From assembly GCA_031365725.1 (NCBI GenBank), contig JANLYQ010000021.1, positions 13,342 through 77,341 on the forward strand: 64,000 bases of DNA, read 5' to 3'. The stretch is from JANLYQ01 sp031365725 (GTDB taxonomy: Bacteria; Actinomycetota; Actinomycetes; JACCUZ01). Below, piece by piece: positions 7,772 through 16,440 of this stretch (the stretch's first letter is position 1; every line of letters begins with the position of its first letter). Under the pieces are notes generated by a model that made no database searches, was not told the DNA's origin, and saw nothing but the letters and a program-made list of their open reading frames with translations. A program made the position numbers and the translations under genes.

Positions 7772-8578
7772 TCACGTGGTCAACTGCGGCCGCTGGTGGG
7801 AGCGGGCCGGCAACGGAGTGCGCACGAGGTACGCCGCCAACGTGGCGACGGCCACCCCGGCGACGACGTCGAGCAGGTAGTGGTTGGCGGTGGCAAGGAC
7901 GACGACCACGGTCAGCACGACGTGCAGCGCGACCAACGCCTTCATCCACCGCGCGGCGCCGGCGGCCCAGACCTGCAGCACCACCCAGACGGCCCACCCG
8001 ACGTGCAGCGAAGGCATCGCGGCGTAGACGTTCGGCGCCACGTGCGTGGCGTGCTCGGCGACACCCGTGACCAGCCCGGAGTCGACGAAGCCGGGCAGCA
8101 GACGAGGCGGCGCGACCGGTCGCAGCCAGAACACCACCAGCCCCAGCACGTTCACGGCGATGAGAGCGTTCCGGGCGGTGCGGTAGGACTGGGGGCGCTG
8201 CACGTAGAGCCACACCAGCACGACGAGGGTCACCGACAGGTGCATGAGCTGGTAGTACCAGGAGGCCAGCCACTGCACGTCCCAGTGCGCCGACAGCCAC
8301 CGGTTGAGCGGGCCCTCGAAGTTCAGGTGCAGTCGTGCCTCGACATCGAGCAGCCAGCGGGCGTCCCGGTAGGCCATCGCCGCCCGGGTCGTGGCCACGT
8401 CGCGGACTCGGTCGTAGAGGAACACCAGGGCCACGATCACGGCGATCTCACCCAGGAGCATCGGGCGGTTGGCTTTCGAGACCTTGGCTGCCCTGCTCGC
8501 AACCCGCTCCCGGGCGCTAGGCCGGGCTGGGACGTCCGCGACAGCGACAGGCAGGGTCTCGTCGTCTGTCCTGCTCAC
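7772..8578 (-). CDS. Aur1-type PAP2 family membrane protein
   Basis: A 268-residue integral membrane protein of the PAP2_3 branch, which includes fungal inositol-phosphorylceramide synthase Aur1. Visible catalytic blocks are PVAPPRLLPGF, MPSLHVGW (second phosphatase motif, nucleophile-partner His) and the third motif NHYLLDVVAG. About six hydrophobic helices flank them. The GTG start overlaps the stop of the PIG-L gene (GTGA), making it the last gene of a four-gene operon with UPF0104, GT4 and PIG-L proteins. Family members transfer or remove phosphate-linked head groups on lipids. With these neighbours, attachment of inositol phosphate or dephosphorylation of a lipid carrier in glycolipid synthesis is a reasonable inference. 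Confidence 0.85.
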   Translation of the reverse strand: MSRTDDETLPVAVADVPARPSARERVASRAAKVSKANRPMLLGEIAVIVALVFLYDRVRDVATTRAAMAYRDARWLLDVEARLHLNFEGPLNRWLSAHWDVQWLASWYYQLMHLSVTLVVLVWLYVQRPQSYRTARNALIAVNVLGLVVFWLRPVAPPRLLPGFVDSGLVTGVAEHATHVAPNVYAAMPSLHVGWAVWVVLQVWAAGAARWMKALVALHVVLTVVVVLATANHYLLDVVAGVAVATLAAYLVRTPLPARSHQRPQLTT

Positions 8579-9426
8579 CACGGCAAATCCTTCCGACTGT
8601 GCTGCGCGCCGGCCGCCCCTGCGAACGGGGCCGACTCGGCGAACCACTCGCGTCCGAGCACGGCCCGGAACACCGGCCGCGGCAGACGCAGCAGCATGGC
8701 GAGCGTCCGGTCATCAGAACCAGGCGCAGCAGCCGGGGCATTCCCGGCTTGGGACACGTGAGCGGCCATCGCGGCACGCTTGGCGTCGATGAACGGGCGT
8801 ACGTCGACCCGGTGCGCGATCGCCGAGCGCGGGAGGTAGGCCTGCGCCATCGACGGGATCTCGATGCCTCGACCCAGGCGCAGCAGGTGCATCGCGCGGA
8901 CAGCCCGCTCGATCAGCGTCCGGTCGATGGTGGCCTCGAGCACCCGGGCGGTGCTGGCGAGGGCCGCCGCTGCGTGGCCGACGCGGTGCACCGCGACGTG
9001 GTCGGGGTGGCCGTAGCCGCCGTTCTCGTCGTAGGTCGTGAGGATGTCGGCCTGTTCACGCACGAGCAGGTCGGCCAATCGCTGCGCCGCATCAGTAGTG
9101 GGGATGCGGGCGAACCCGGCGGCACCCCCGGCCAGGCCGTCGGAACCGGAGTCGGCATAGCCCAGCAGCTCGACCTGCGCCACACCCAACAGCCGGGCCG
9201 ACGCGGTGAGCTCAGCGACCCGGACGTCGGCGAGCCCGCGGGCGAGGCTCGCCCCGTCGGCGAGACCCGCGCCACCCGCGGTCGCCGTCACCAGCACGAC
9301 GCGGTGCCCGGCAGCAGCCGCGCGGGCCAGGGTGCCCCCGGTCATCAAGACTTCGTCGTCGGGGTGGGCGTGGAACGACACGAGTGTCAACGGTCGGCTC
9401 ACGCCGCCCGTCTGCGGTCGGCTCAC
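8575..9426 (-). CDS. PIG-L / LmbE family deacetylase
   Basis: A 283-residue zinc-dependent N-acetylglucosaminyl deacetylase-like protein. The metal site AHPDDE (about residues 20-25) and the later GHPDHVAVH motif are intact. MshB and GlcNAc-PI deacetylase are known members; the substrate here is probably made by the neighbouring GT4 enzyme. Two GTG codons (9426 and 9402) start nearly identical peptides because the junction is duplicated (period 24 bases). The first overlaps the GT4 stop (GTGA) and is preferred. Its own stop overlaps the PAP2 start. Confidence 0.88.
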   Translation of the reverse strand: MSRPQTGGVSRPLTLVSFHAHPDDEVLMTGGTLARAAAAGHRVVLVTATAGGAGLADGASLARGLADVRVAELTASARLLGVAQVELLGYADSGSDGLAGGAAGFARIPTTDAAQRLADLLVREQADILTTYDENGGYGHPDHVAVHRVGHAAAALASTARVLEATIDRTLIERAVRAMHLLRLGRGIEIPSMAQAYLPRSAIAHRVDVRPFIDAKRAAMAAHVSQAGNAPAAAPGSDDRTLAMLLRLPRPVFRAVLGREWFAESAPFAGAAGAQHSRKDLPW

Positions 9427-9430
9427 GCCG
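9391..9430. repeat. 16-base direct repeat, period 24, at GT4/PIG-L junction
   Basis: CGGTCGGCTCACGCCG occurs twice, 24 bases apart. One copy holds the glycosyltransferase stop and the first possible PIG-L start; the other holds the second possible PIG-L start. The PIG-L N-terminus therefore begins with a duplicated SRP-containing peptide. Confidence 0.9.
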
Positions 9431-10550
9431 GCACCTCGACCATCGGCAACGAGCGCTCCGCGAGCTCCGCCGCCCGGCGGTAGAGCCGGTCGGTGCGCAG
9501 CAGTGCCTCGTCCCAGGTCGTCGACGGCGGCGTGGCAGCGTTGTGCGCGGCCATCGTCGTACGGCGGTCGGTGTCGGTGACCAACGCGGTCAGGGCGTGC
9601 ACCATGTCGAGGTCGGAGCCGACGAGCAGACCCTCGCGGCCGTGCTCGACGAACTCCCCGACGCCGCTGGCCCGCTTGGCGACCACGGGCAGCCCGACGC
9701 TGCGCGCCTCCAGCGCCGCGATGCCGAACGACTCGAGGTCGGCGGGTGCGACGTAGACGTCGGAGCGGCTGAGCAAGTCACGGGCCTGGACCGGGGACAA
9801 CCGGCCGGGCAGCTCGACCCACGAGGACATGCCCCAGGCCGAGACCGCGCGGCGCACCCGGCCGAGCTGCGGACCCTCGCCGGCCAGCACCAGCCGGATC
9901 GGCACCGACGGGTCGACCTGCCGGCGCACCGCGGCCATGACCCGCAGGAGCGGCAGCGGACGCTTGCGGCCGGCCAAGCGCCCGAGGCTGGTGATCACCA
10001 CCTCGCCGGCTGGGCGACCAGCGTCCTCACGTTGGCGCGCCGGCGCTGCCCGCCACCAGTCGACGTCCACGGCGTTGGGCACGATGTCGACCGCCGGCCC
10101 CGGGCCGAGGGCCCGTCGCAGCGGGCCGGCGGCGGCGCGGCTGACGGCCGACCAGGCGACCGGCCGGTGCCGCAGGCGCAGGCCGAAGCCGGCCGGGCCG
10201 ATGATCGCAGGGTGACCGGGCCACATCGAGTGCACCGTGAGCGCGACCGACAGGTCGGCGGCACAGGCCGCCACGGTGAGGCTCATGGCCAACGGGGAGA
10301 ACACCGAGGCGTGCACGTGTACGACGTCGAACTGACCGCTCCGGAGGTCGGACAGCAGACCGGTCGGCGACCCACGATGCACGACCGGGGCGTCCGGCCC
10401 GACCGGCTCGCGGGTGCCGCGCGAGCGGGTGCCGGTCAGCACGTGCACCTCGTGCCCGGCGCGGCGCTGGTGCCCGGCCAGACCGCTGACCAGGGTCTCG
10501 ATGCCGCCGAGGCGAGGCAGGTAGGCGTCGCTGATGTGGGCGATGCGCAT
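9423..10550 (-). CDS. GT4 family glycosyltransferase
   Basis: A 375-residue GT-B fold enzyme. It starts MRIAHISDAYLPRLGGIE (nucleotide-sugar GT4 N-terminus with the Gly-Gly loop), has SLGRLAGRKRPLPLL at the inter-domain site, and shows the retaining E-x7-E motif DLESFGIAALEA. No membrane helix is present, so it probably acts at the cytoplasmic face of the membrane. The ATG overlaps the UPF0104 stop by one base (TGATG) and its stop overlaps PIG-L. A PIG-L deacetylase downstream suggests transfer of GlcNAc or a similar N-acetyl sugar to a lipid or inositol acceptor; the donor is not readable from sequence. Confidence 0.88.
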   Translation of the reverse strand: MRIAHISDAYLPRLGGIETLVSGLAGHQRRAGHEVHVLTGTRSRGTREPVGPDAPVVHRGSPTGLLSDLRSGQFDVVHVHASVFSPLAMSLTVAACAADLSVALTVHSMWPGHPAIIGPAGFGLRLRHRPVAWSAVSRAAAGPLRRALGPGPAVDIVPNAVDVDWWRAAPARQREDAGRPAGEVVITSLGRLAGRKRPLPLLRVMAAVRRQVDPSVPIRLVLAGEGPQLGRVRRAVSAWGMSSWVELPGRLSPVQARDLLSRSDVYVAPADLESFGIAALEARSVGLPVVAKRASGVGEFVEHGREGLLVGSDLDMVHALTALVTDTDRRTTMAAHNAATPPSTTWDEALLRTDRLYRRAAELAERSLPMVEVPA

Positions 10551-11608
10551 CAGGCGGCCACCGCGCCACGCTGGGTGATCCACCAGCCCAGCAGCCAGGT
10601 GCCGCCGACCGGGATCTCGAGACCGAAGACGAAGGCGCGGTAGAGCAGGATGCCGGCTGCCGCGGCGGCCGGAGCACCGCCCAGCGCGACGATCACGGTG
10701 ACTGCGGCGACCTCGACCACGCCGGCGCCACCAGGGGTGAACGGCAGTGTCGTGGCGGCGCGCTCGACGGCGAAGACCGCGAGGACCGCGAACCACGGCA
10801 GCGGCCCGCCGACGACGTACAGGCACGCCCAGAGCAGCATCAGCTGCAACGCGTTGTAGGCGATGACACCCCAGGTCATCGGGCGCCACGCCGACCGGAG
10901 CAGCTCGATGGCCGAGCCACGCACCGCTTCGAGTCGGGCCGTGGTGGCCGGCGGCGACGCGGGTCGGCGCAGCATGAGGACGCGGTCGGCAGCACTGCCG
11001 GCGATGCGCGCCCCCCGGTGAGTGACCACCGCGGCCGCTGCCAGCAGCACGACGGCCAGCACGATGCCGCTGCCGGCGGCGCCGACCAGCAGCGGACGAC
11101 CGGGCAGCTGGTCGTTGGCGATCAGCAGCAGCACAGCAGCGGCGGGCAGGATGCCCTTGGCCCCGAGGTGCCAGGCGTTGACGACCCCCGTGAACAGCGA
11201 GAACTGGCCGCGACTGAAGCCCCAGCGGCGGGCCATCACGTAGTTGACGCCGATCCCCGCACCTCCGCCGAGCGGCATGACGTTGGCTACAGCGCTGCCG
11301 GTGAGGTTGAGCGTGAGCGCGCGACGGACGGTGAGACCGGGCAGGGCTGCGGTCAGCACTCTCGCGTGCACACCGATGCCCGCCGCCCAGAGCAACGTCA
11401 GGAACGCGATCTGCCGGCCGGTGGGCCGGTTGAGCGCCGACATGACGTCCGCCCACGGCACGCCGACGACCTTGGGCAGCACGAGAGTGAGCAGGGCGAC
11501 CGACGCAGCGACAGCGAGCACGACGCGCAGGATCGTCCGGCGGCGTGATGGGGACTCGGCACCGAGGGCCGGAGGCTCAGCGGCGCGCCCTGGGTCGTCG
11601 GGAGACAC
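10550..11608 (-). CDS. UPF0104 / lysylphosphatidylglycerol synthase TM-domain protein
   Basis: A 352-residue membrane protein with about eight helices, matching the MprF flippase-like domain (UPF0104). Family segments include VNVMPLGGGAGIGVNYVMAR-like residues 103-123 and the later LPFTPGGAGVVEVAA block. It lacks the soluble aminoacyl-transfer domain, so it is probably a flippase or membrane partner. It is the first gene of the UPF0104-GT4-PIG-L-PAP2 operon and likely moves the glycolipid product across the membrane. Confidence 0.87.
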   Translation of the reverse strand: MSPDDPGRAAEPPALGAESPSRRRTILRVVLAVAASVALLTLVLPKVVGVPWADVMSALNRPTGRQIAFLTLLWAAGIGVHARVLTAALPGLTVRRALTLNLTGSAVANVMPLGGGAGIGVNYVMARRWGFSRGQFSLFTGVVNAWHLGAKGILPAAAVLLLIANDQLPGRPLLVGAAGSGIVLAVVLLAAAAVVTHRGARIAGSAADRVLMLRRPASPPATTARLEAVRGSAIELLRSAWRPMTWGVIAYNALQLMLLWACLYVVGGPLPWFAVLAVFAVERAATTLPFTPGGAGVVEVAAVTVIVALGGAPAAAAAGILLYRAFVFGLEIPVGGTWLLGWWITQRGAVAA

Positions 11609-11669
11609 CTCCCTACCATACGGGGAAAGTGCCCGCCTGTGCTGACCAAGGGGGCCCGCGCGGGGACCT

Positions 11670-11702
11670 CCCAGGGATGTCTCAGGGATCTCTCAGGGTG
11701 TC
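11670..11702. repeat. 11-base imperfect triplication over methyltransferase stop
   Basis: Three copies of an 11-mer of the form CTCAGGGATCT (CCCAGGGATGT, CTCAGGGATCT, CTCAGGGTGTC) run head to tail. The third copy contains the stop codon of the methyltransferase gene. Confidence 0.8.
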
Positions 11703-12937
11703 GCGGAGCCGGCCGGGTCCACCGCGGGCAGCCGGTCGGCCAACAGGGTGGCCAGCCGCGGGGTGATGCCCCAGTCCCTGACCAGGGCGGACAACTCGCC
11801 GCTGTCGACCAGGGGCTGTGCGCTGTCGGGCCGCGAGACTGTCCGATTCGCCCGGATGGCCCGGATCATCGTGTTGCGCGGGGTGTACTCCGCGGACACG
11901 AAGGCAACCACATCGGCGCGATAGCCCACCTGCCGCAGCAGCTCGGCCCGCAGCGCGTCGGTCAGGACGTCACCAAGGCGCTCGCGCAGGATCGGGTGCC
12001 TCGTCAGGACGCCGTACGGCGTGGGACTGGGGTTGGCGACCAGCTGGCGCTGCAGGTCGTGATGGCAGCACGGCGAGGCGAGGACCACCGCGGCGTCCCG
12101 GTGGACGGCCTGGGCGAGGGCGTCGTCGGTGGCCGTGTCGCAGGCGTGCAGCGCGAGCACGATGTCCACGCTGCCCTCACTGCCCTCGCTGCCCTCGCTG
12201 CCCTCGCTGTCAGCAGCAGCCGTCGCACCGATCGCGCCAGCGACGAACCGCACCTGGTCGGCCCAGCCGAGCTGCTCGGCGATGCCGGTGTTGCGCTGGC
12301 GCATCTCCGGGCGCTGGTCGACCCCGGTGAGAGTGACCTGACGGGAGTCGCCGGCGAGAAAACGGTAGGCGGCGAACGTGAGGTAGGCGTTGCCGCAGCC
12401 GAGGTCGACCACGGTGAGCGGACCCCCGTGGTCGAGCCCGGAGTCGGCCAGCGCGCCCTGCAGCACCCGCAGGAACGCATCGACCTGGCGCCGCTTGCCC
12501 GCACCGGCGCCGAGGACGGTGAACAGCGGGTCGCCCGGGTCGATCAGGTGCGCGGCGGCCTGGTCGTGGGTCGTCTCCTGGCTGGCCTCGCTGGTGCTGC
12601 GGTGCAGCTGGGCGAGCCCCTTCTTGGTGACCCGCAGCTGCAGCGTCTCGGTGGTGGTCTGCAGGTGCCAGTTGCCGAACGGCAGTGCCAGCAAGGCGTC
12701 GACCTCGGCCGCAGCCTCGGTGCCGTAGGCCGCGTTGGTCGTGGTGGCCTGCCGGTCGTCGTACGTCACGACCTGCAGCAGCCGACCGGCCTTGAGGTCG
12801 ACGGGGCGCACCTCGACCCGCCGCCACGGCGGTGTGCCGGTACGCCGCCGGCCGGCGGCGACCGCCCGCACCAGGGTCGTCGGGTCGAGCAGCAACGGAC
12901 GCAGCTCACCCAGCGCCTCGTCGAGCGGCTGTGCCAC
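11693..12937 (-). CDS. SAM-dependent methyltransferase (Methyltransf_32 type)
   Basis: A 414-residue protein with a long N-terminal region and a Rossmann methyltransferase domain from about residue 165. VVDLGCGNAYLTFAAYRFL is the SAM-binding motif I, LTGVDQRPEM motif II, and ALHACDTATDDAL, a Cys/His-containing block (SPCCHHDLQRQ) and the C-terminal NTMIRAIR are typical of the family, whose substrates (RNA or protein) are mostly unknown. A repeated Ser-Glu-Gly stretch (four 9-base copies) sits near residue 250 in what should be a loop. It starts at GTG four bases after the MFS stop, so the two are probably co-transcribed. Confidence 0.85.
   Translation of the reverse strand: MAQPLDEALGELRPLLLDPTTLVRAVAAGRRRTGTPPWRRVEVRPVDLKAGRLLQVVTYDDRQATTTNAAYGTEAAAEVDALLALPFGNWHLQTTTETLQLRVTKKGLAQLHRSTSEASQETTHDQAAAHLIDPGDPLFTVLGAGAGKRRQVDAFLRVLQGALADSGLDHGGPLTVVDLGCGNAYLTFAAYRFLAGDSRQVTLTGVDQRPEMRQRNTGIAEQLGWADQVRFVAGAIGATAAADSEGSEGSEGSEGSVDIVLALHACDTATDDALAQAVHRDAAVVLASPCCHHDLQRQLVANPSPTPYGVLTRHPILRERLGDVLTDALRAELLRQVGYRADVVAFVSAEYTPRNTMIRAIRANRTVSRPDSAQPLVDSGELSALVRDWGITPRLATLLADRLPAVDPAGSATP
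12171..12206. repeat. 9-base tandem repeat, four copies, in methyltransferase gene
   Basis: CTGCCCTCA followed by three copies of CTGCCCTCG. In the minus-strand protein this reads as repeated Ser-Glu-Gly. Copy number could change without breaking the frame, so it is a candidate length-variable site. Confidence 0.9.
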
Positions 12938-12941
12938 GGGG

Positions 12942-14180
12942 TCAGGTGCCGATCGCGCGGACCGGGCGCGCGTGGTGGGCGAAGGCCAGGATGCCGACCA
13001 TCAGCAACAGGACCACCCAGAGGGCGCGGTCGAGACCGAGGGCATCGGCGATGCTGCCGATCAGCGGCGGCCCGACGAGGAAGCCGGCGTAGGCGATGGT
13101 CGCCACGGTGGCGATGGCCGACGGGCCGCGACCTGGTGTCTCCCCCGCGGCGGTCATGGCCAGCGGGAACGCGACGGCGATGCCCAAGCCCCAGCACAGG
13201 GCCCCGAGGTAGCCGACGCCGAGGACCGGGACCGTGAGCAGCAGCACGACACCGACCGACGTGAGGCAGGCACCGATCCGCAGGGTGCGCAGCCGGCCGA
13301 ACCGCTCGAGCACCGAGGTGCCGAAGAACCTCGCCGTCGTCATTGCGGCGGCGAAGATCGCGAACCCGATCGCGGCCGAGGCCCCCGATGCGTCGCGGGT
13401 GTCGTGCAGCATCAGCGCCAGCCAGTCGTTGGCCGCGCCCTCGGCCCACGCGGCGCAGAAGACCATGGCACCCAGACCGAGCAGCCGCGGGTCGAGGACC
13501 AGCGGACCCAGGGGCACCGGCACGTGGCGCGCGTCGTCCGGGACTATCCCCTCGGTGATCGCCGAGGTCTCCGTGGCGCCGTCTGCGCCGGCCACATCGG
13601 GCATGACCCTCACCGCGGCGACCGACAGCGCAGCCAGCGCCAGGGTGACGACCACGAGCTGCCCCGCGGGCACGATGCCGAGTCTGGCGCAGAGGGCACC
13701 GATCCCGGCACCGACGACCGACCCGATGCTCCACGCGGCATGGAAGCCCGGCATCAGGTCGCGCCCGGCCGACTGCACGACCTCGCTTCCTGACACGTTC
13801 ATCGCGACGTCCCACACCCCGACAGCCGCCCCGACCGCGAGCAGGATCGCGCCGAGCACCACGAGGTTGGGGGCGACGCCGAGCCCGGGGTAGGCCAGAA
13901 CGGAGACCCCGACGCAGAAGGTGATGACTGCGCGGGCCCCGAACCGGACGACGAGCCGGCCGGACATCGGCATCGCGATCAGCGAGCCGATGGCACTGAA
14001 CAGCAGCGCGAAGCCGAGGCCACCGGGGGAGGCGTGCAGGTGGTCGCGAACCGCGGGTATCCGGGACACCCAGGAGGCGAACAGCGCGCCGTTGGCGGCG
14101 AAGAGCAGCCGGGTCGCCCAGGCCTGCCGACGGACGTCGGTGGCTCTGCTGGTCACATCGGCGGCTGCTGTCACCGGCAC
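12942..14180 (-). CDS. MFS transporter (YbjJ-like)
   Basis: A 412-residue major facilitator protein with twelve predicted helices. It begins after a hydrophilic start with RRQAWATRLLFAANGALFASW and shows the loop 2-3 motif GRLVVRFGARAV and a central hydrophilic loop around residues 200-225. It is most like the YbjJ/fucose-permease-like group of unassigned carriers. The substrate is unknown. The methyltransferase gene follows within four bases. Confidence 0.82.
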   Translation of the reverse strand: MPVTAAADVTSRATDVRRQAWATRLLFAANGALFASWVSRIPAVRDHLHASPGGLGFALLFSAIGSLIAMPMSGRLVVRFGARAVITFCVGVSVLAYPGLGVAPNLVVLGAILLAVGAAVGVWDVAMNVSGSEVVQSAGRDLMPGFHAAWSIGSVVGAGIGALCARLGIVPAGQLVVVTLALAALSVAAVRVMPDVAGADGATETSAITEGIVPDDARHVPVPLGPLVLDPRLLGLGAMVFCAAWAEGAANDWLALMLHDTRDASGASAAIGFAIFAAAMTTARFFGTSVLERFGRLRTLRIGACLTSVGVVLLLTVPVLGVGYLGALCWGLGIAVAFPLAMTAAGETPGRGPSAIATVATIAYAGFLVGPPLIGSIADALGLDRALWVVLLLMVGILAFAHHARPVRAIGT

Positions 14181-14241
14181 AGTCTAGGAAGGCGGCCGAC
14201 CCGGCTGGTGCCCAGCGCGAGGGCAGGAGCAGGATCGGGCC

Positions 14242-15216
14242 ATGGACTACTCACATCTCGGCCGCAGCGGACTGTCGGTCAGCCGGCTCTGCCTCGGCAC
14301 GATGAACTTCGGCCCGGAGACCAGCGAGGACGACTCGCACGCGATCATGGACCGGGCATTGGAGCTCGGCATCAACTTCTTCGACACAGCCAACGTCTAC
14401 GGCTGGAAGAAGGGCGAGGGTCTGACCGAGGCGATCATCGGGCGATGGTTCGCCCAGGGTGGCGAGAGACGCGAGAAGACCGTCATCGCCACCAAGCTGT
14501 ACGGCTCGATGAGCGACTGGCCCAACGACACGTTCTTGTCGGCGCGCAACATCAGGCGCGCGTGTGATGAGTCCCTCCGCCGGCTGCAGACCGACCACAT
14601 CGACCTCTACCAGATGCACCACGTCGATCGGGACACCCCGTGGGACGAGATCTGGGAAGCCTTCGAGGTTCTGCGCACGCAGGGCAAAGTCCTGTACTTC
14701 GGCTCCTCCAACCACGCCGGCTGGCACATCGCCAAGAGCATGGAGACGGCCCGGCGGCGGGGGTCGACCGGTCTGGTCGCCGAGCAGTCGATCTACAACC
14801 TGCTGACCCGTGACGTCGAGCTCGAGGTGCTGCCTGCGTGTCTCGACTACGGCCTCGGCGTGATCCCGTGGTCGCCGCTGCACGGCGGCCTGCTGGGAGG
14901 CATCATCCGCAAGACCGAGCAGGGCAAGCGACGGCTTTCCGGTCGCGCGAAGGACGCGCTGAAGGAGAACCGAAAGGCCATCAAGGCGTGGGAGGACCTG
15001 TGCGACGAGCTGGACGAGAACCCGGCGGATGTCGGTCTGGCATGGCTCCTCGCGCAGCCGGCGGTGACCGCGCCGATCATCGGGCCGCGCACGATGGAGC
15101 AGCTGGACGGCTCGCAGAAGGCGCTCTCGATCACGCTGCCGGCCGACGTGCTCGAGCGCCTCGACGACATCTTCCCCGGGCCGGGCGGCACCGCGCCCGA
15201 GGCCTACGCCTGGTAG
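14242..15216 (+). CDS. Aldo/keto reductase
   Basis: A 324-residue (alpha/beta)8 NADP-dependent oxidoreductase. The catalytic tetrad is in place: Asp48 and Tyr53 (FDTANVYG), Lys85 (ATKLYG), His126 (YQMHHVD). GVIPWSPLHGGLLGG and the C-terminal cofactor block APIIGPRTMEQL fit the AKR family related to YhdN and Kv-beta-like enzymes. It probably reduces small aldehydes. It stands alone, with its own 60-base upstream region. Confidence 0.92.
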   Translation: MDYSHLGRSGLSVSRLCLGTMNFGPETSEDDSHAIMDRALELGINFFDTANVYGWKKGEGLTEAIIGRWFAQGGERREKTVIATKLYGSMSDWPNDTFLSARNIRRACDESLRRLQTDHIDLYQMHHVDRDTPWDEIWEAFEVLRTQGKVLYFGSSNHAGWHIAKSMETARRRGSTGLVAEQSIYNLLTRDVELEVLPACLDYGLGVIPWSPLHGGLLGGIIRKTEQGKRRLSGRAKDALKENRKAIKAWEDLCDELDENPADVGLAWLLAQPAVTAPIIGPRTMEQLDGSQKALSITLPADVLERLDDIFPGPGGTAPEAYAW

Positions 15217-15222
15217 GTCGTC

Positions 15223-15306
15223 GTGACCCCGACGGCGCGGCGGCGCATCGTGCTGCTGGCGCTGGCCGCCTTGGTGCTCGTGGTCGCGATCAACGCGCTG
15301 CGCTGA
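15223..15306 (+). CDS. 27-residue single-helix membrane peptide
   Basis: A GTG seven bases after the aldo/keto reductase stop opens a 27-codon frame: a basic head (TPTARRR) followed by one hydrophobic helix rich in Leu, Val and Ala, ending INALR. The pattern is typical of small actinobacterial membrane peptides of unknown role. Its 3' end overlaps the convergent oxidase gene by 17 bases. No strong ribosome site is seen, so translation would rely on coupling to the reductase. Confidence 0.5.
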   Translation: MTPTARRRIVLLALAALVLVVAINALR

Positions 15307-16408
15307 GGGCTGCTCTCGTCGGGGCGAAGAGAGAGAGGTCGTGCCGGCTGGCGCCGTCGGCGACGAGGTCGGCCAGTGCCTCACCGAGGACCGGGGTGAA
15401 CTTGAAGCCGTGACCGGAGAAGCCACACGCGAGCAGGACTCTGGGCGACAGCGGGTGTGGTCCGACGACGAAGTCCTCGTCAGGGGTGAGGGTGTACCAG
15501 CACTCCGCCGACCGCGAGGGCGTGTCGCCCAGTCCCGGCAGCAGCGGCGCCAGGGTCGACGCGATCTCGGTTGCGGTCCAGGCGTCGGCCGCACGGACCG
15601 TGGAGAAGTGCACAGCAGCCTTGACGTCGCCGGAGGTGCCTTGGCTCGGGGCGCCGTACAGCGAGGTGCCGTCGGCCCGGTCCCAGATCCAGACCGGTAG
15701 CCGGCCGGGGCGGAAGTCGGCCACGTCCTGCGGCCGGAACCAGTGCTGCACGCGTCGTTCGGTGACGAGCGGGAGCGGTACACCGCGAAGCAGGTCGGGG
15801 GTCCAACGGCCCGGAGCCAGTACCAGTGCCCCGGCCTCGACGGCGCCGCGGCTGGTCTCGACCCGCACGCCGCCGGACGGAGTGGACGTCCAGCCGGTCA
15901 CCGTCGTGTCGTGGCGGAGGTCGGCACCGGAGTTGGTCGCCCGCCTGAGCGCGGAGCGCACCGCCTCCTCCGGGCAGACCGTGCCTGCACGTGGCTCGAA
16001 GAGTCCGCGGACGGCCGCGGGCGGGGTCAGGGCAGGGAATCGAGCGGTGACGTCGGTCCCGTCGAGCACCTCGTGCTCCAGCCCCCACTGCTGGGCAGTG
16101 GCCAGGCTGCCGGCGAAGACCTTGGTGTCGGGGCGGCCGAGGAACAGTCCGCCGGTCTCGGTCAGCAACGGTCGACCGGTCGCGTCGGACAGGCTGCGCC
16201 ACAGCTCGAGGGTGCGCAGCAGCAACGGGACGTAGCCGGCACCTTCGAAGTAGACCTGGCGCATGATGCGGGTCTCGCCGTGGCTGGCCCCCTCGGCGTG
16301 CACCGGTGGTCGCGGGTCGAGGCCGAGGACTCGCAGGCCGCGCGCCGCGCAGTGCGCGGCCACCGAGCTGCCGAAGCCACCGAGCCCGGCGATGACGACG
16401 TCGAGCAC
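15290..16408 (-). CDS. N-methyltryptophan/sarcosine oxidase-like flavoprotein
   Basis: A 372-residue FAD enzyme of the monomeric sarcosine oxidase/MTOX family. The dinucleotide fold opens VVIAGLGGFGSSVAAHCAARG, divided by the usual glycines; HGETRIMRQVYFEG is the family block after it. ECWYTLTPDEDFVVGPHP carries the Cys that binds FAD covalently in characterised members, and GFSGHGFKFTPVLGEALADL closes the FAD site. It would oxidise an N-methyl amino acid to give formaldehyde and H2O2. A GTG six codons upstream (16426) is an alternative start. Confidence 0.9.
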   Translation of the reverse strand: MLDVVIAGLGGFGSSVAAHCAARGLRVLGLDPRPPVHAEGASHGETRIMRQVYFEGAGYVPLLLRTLELWRSLSDATGRPLLTETGGLFLGRPDTKVFAGSLATAQQWGLEHEVLDGTDVTARFPALTPPAAVRGLFEPRAGTVCPEEAVRSALRRATNSGADLRHDTTVTGWTSTPSGGVRVETSRGAVEAGALVLAPGRWTPDLLRGVPLPLVTERRVQHWFRPQDVADFRPGRLPVWIWDRADGTSLYGAPSQGTSGDVKAAVHFSTVRAADAWTATEIASTLAPLLPGLGDTPSRSAECWYTLTPDEDFVVGPHPLSPRVLLACGFSGHGFKFTPVLGEALADLVADGASRHDLSLFAPTRAALSAAR

Positions 16409-16440
16409 GCCGGGTCGACCTGTCACCTCGCGGTCGCGAG

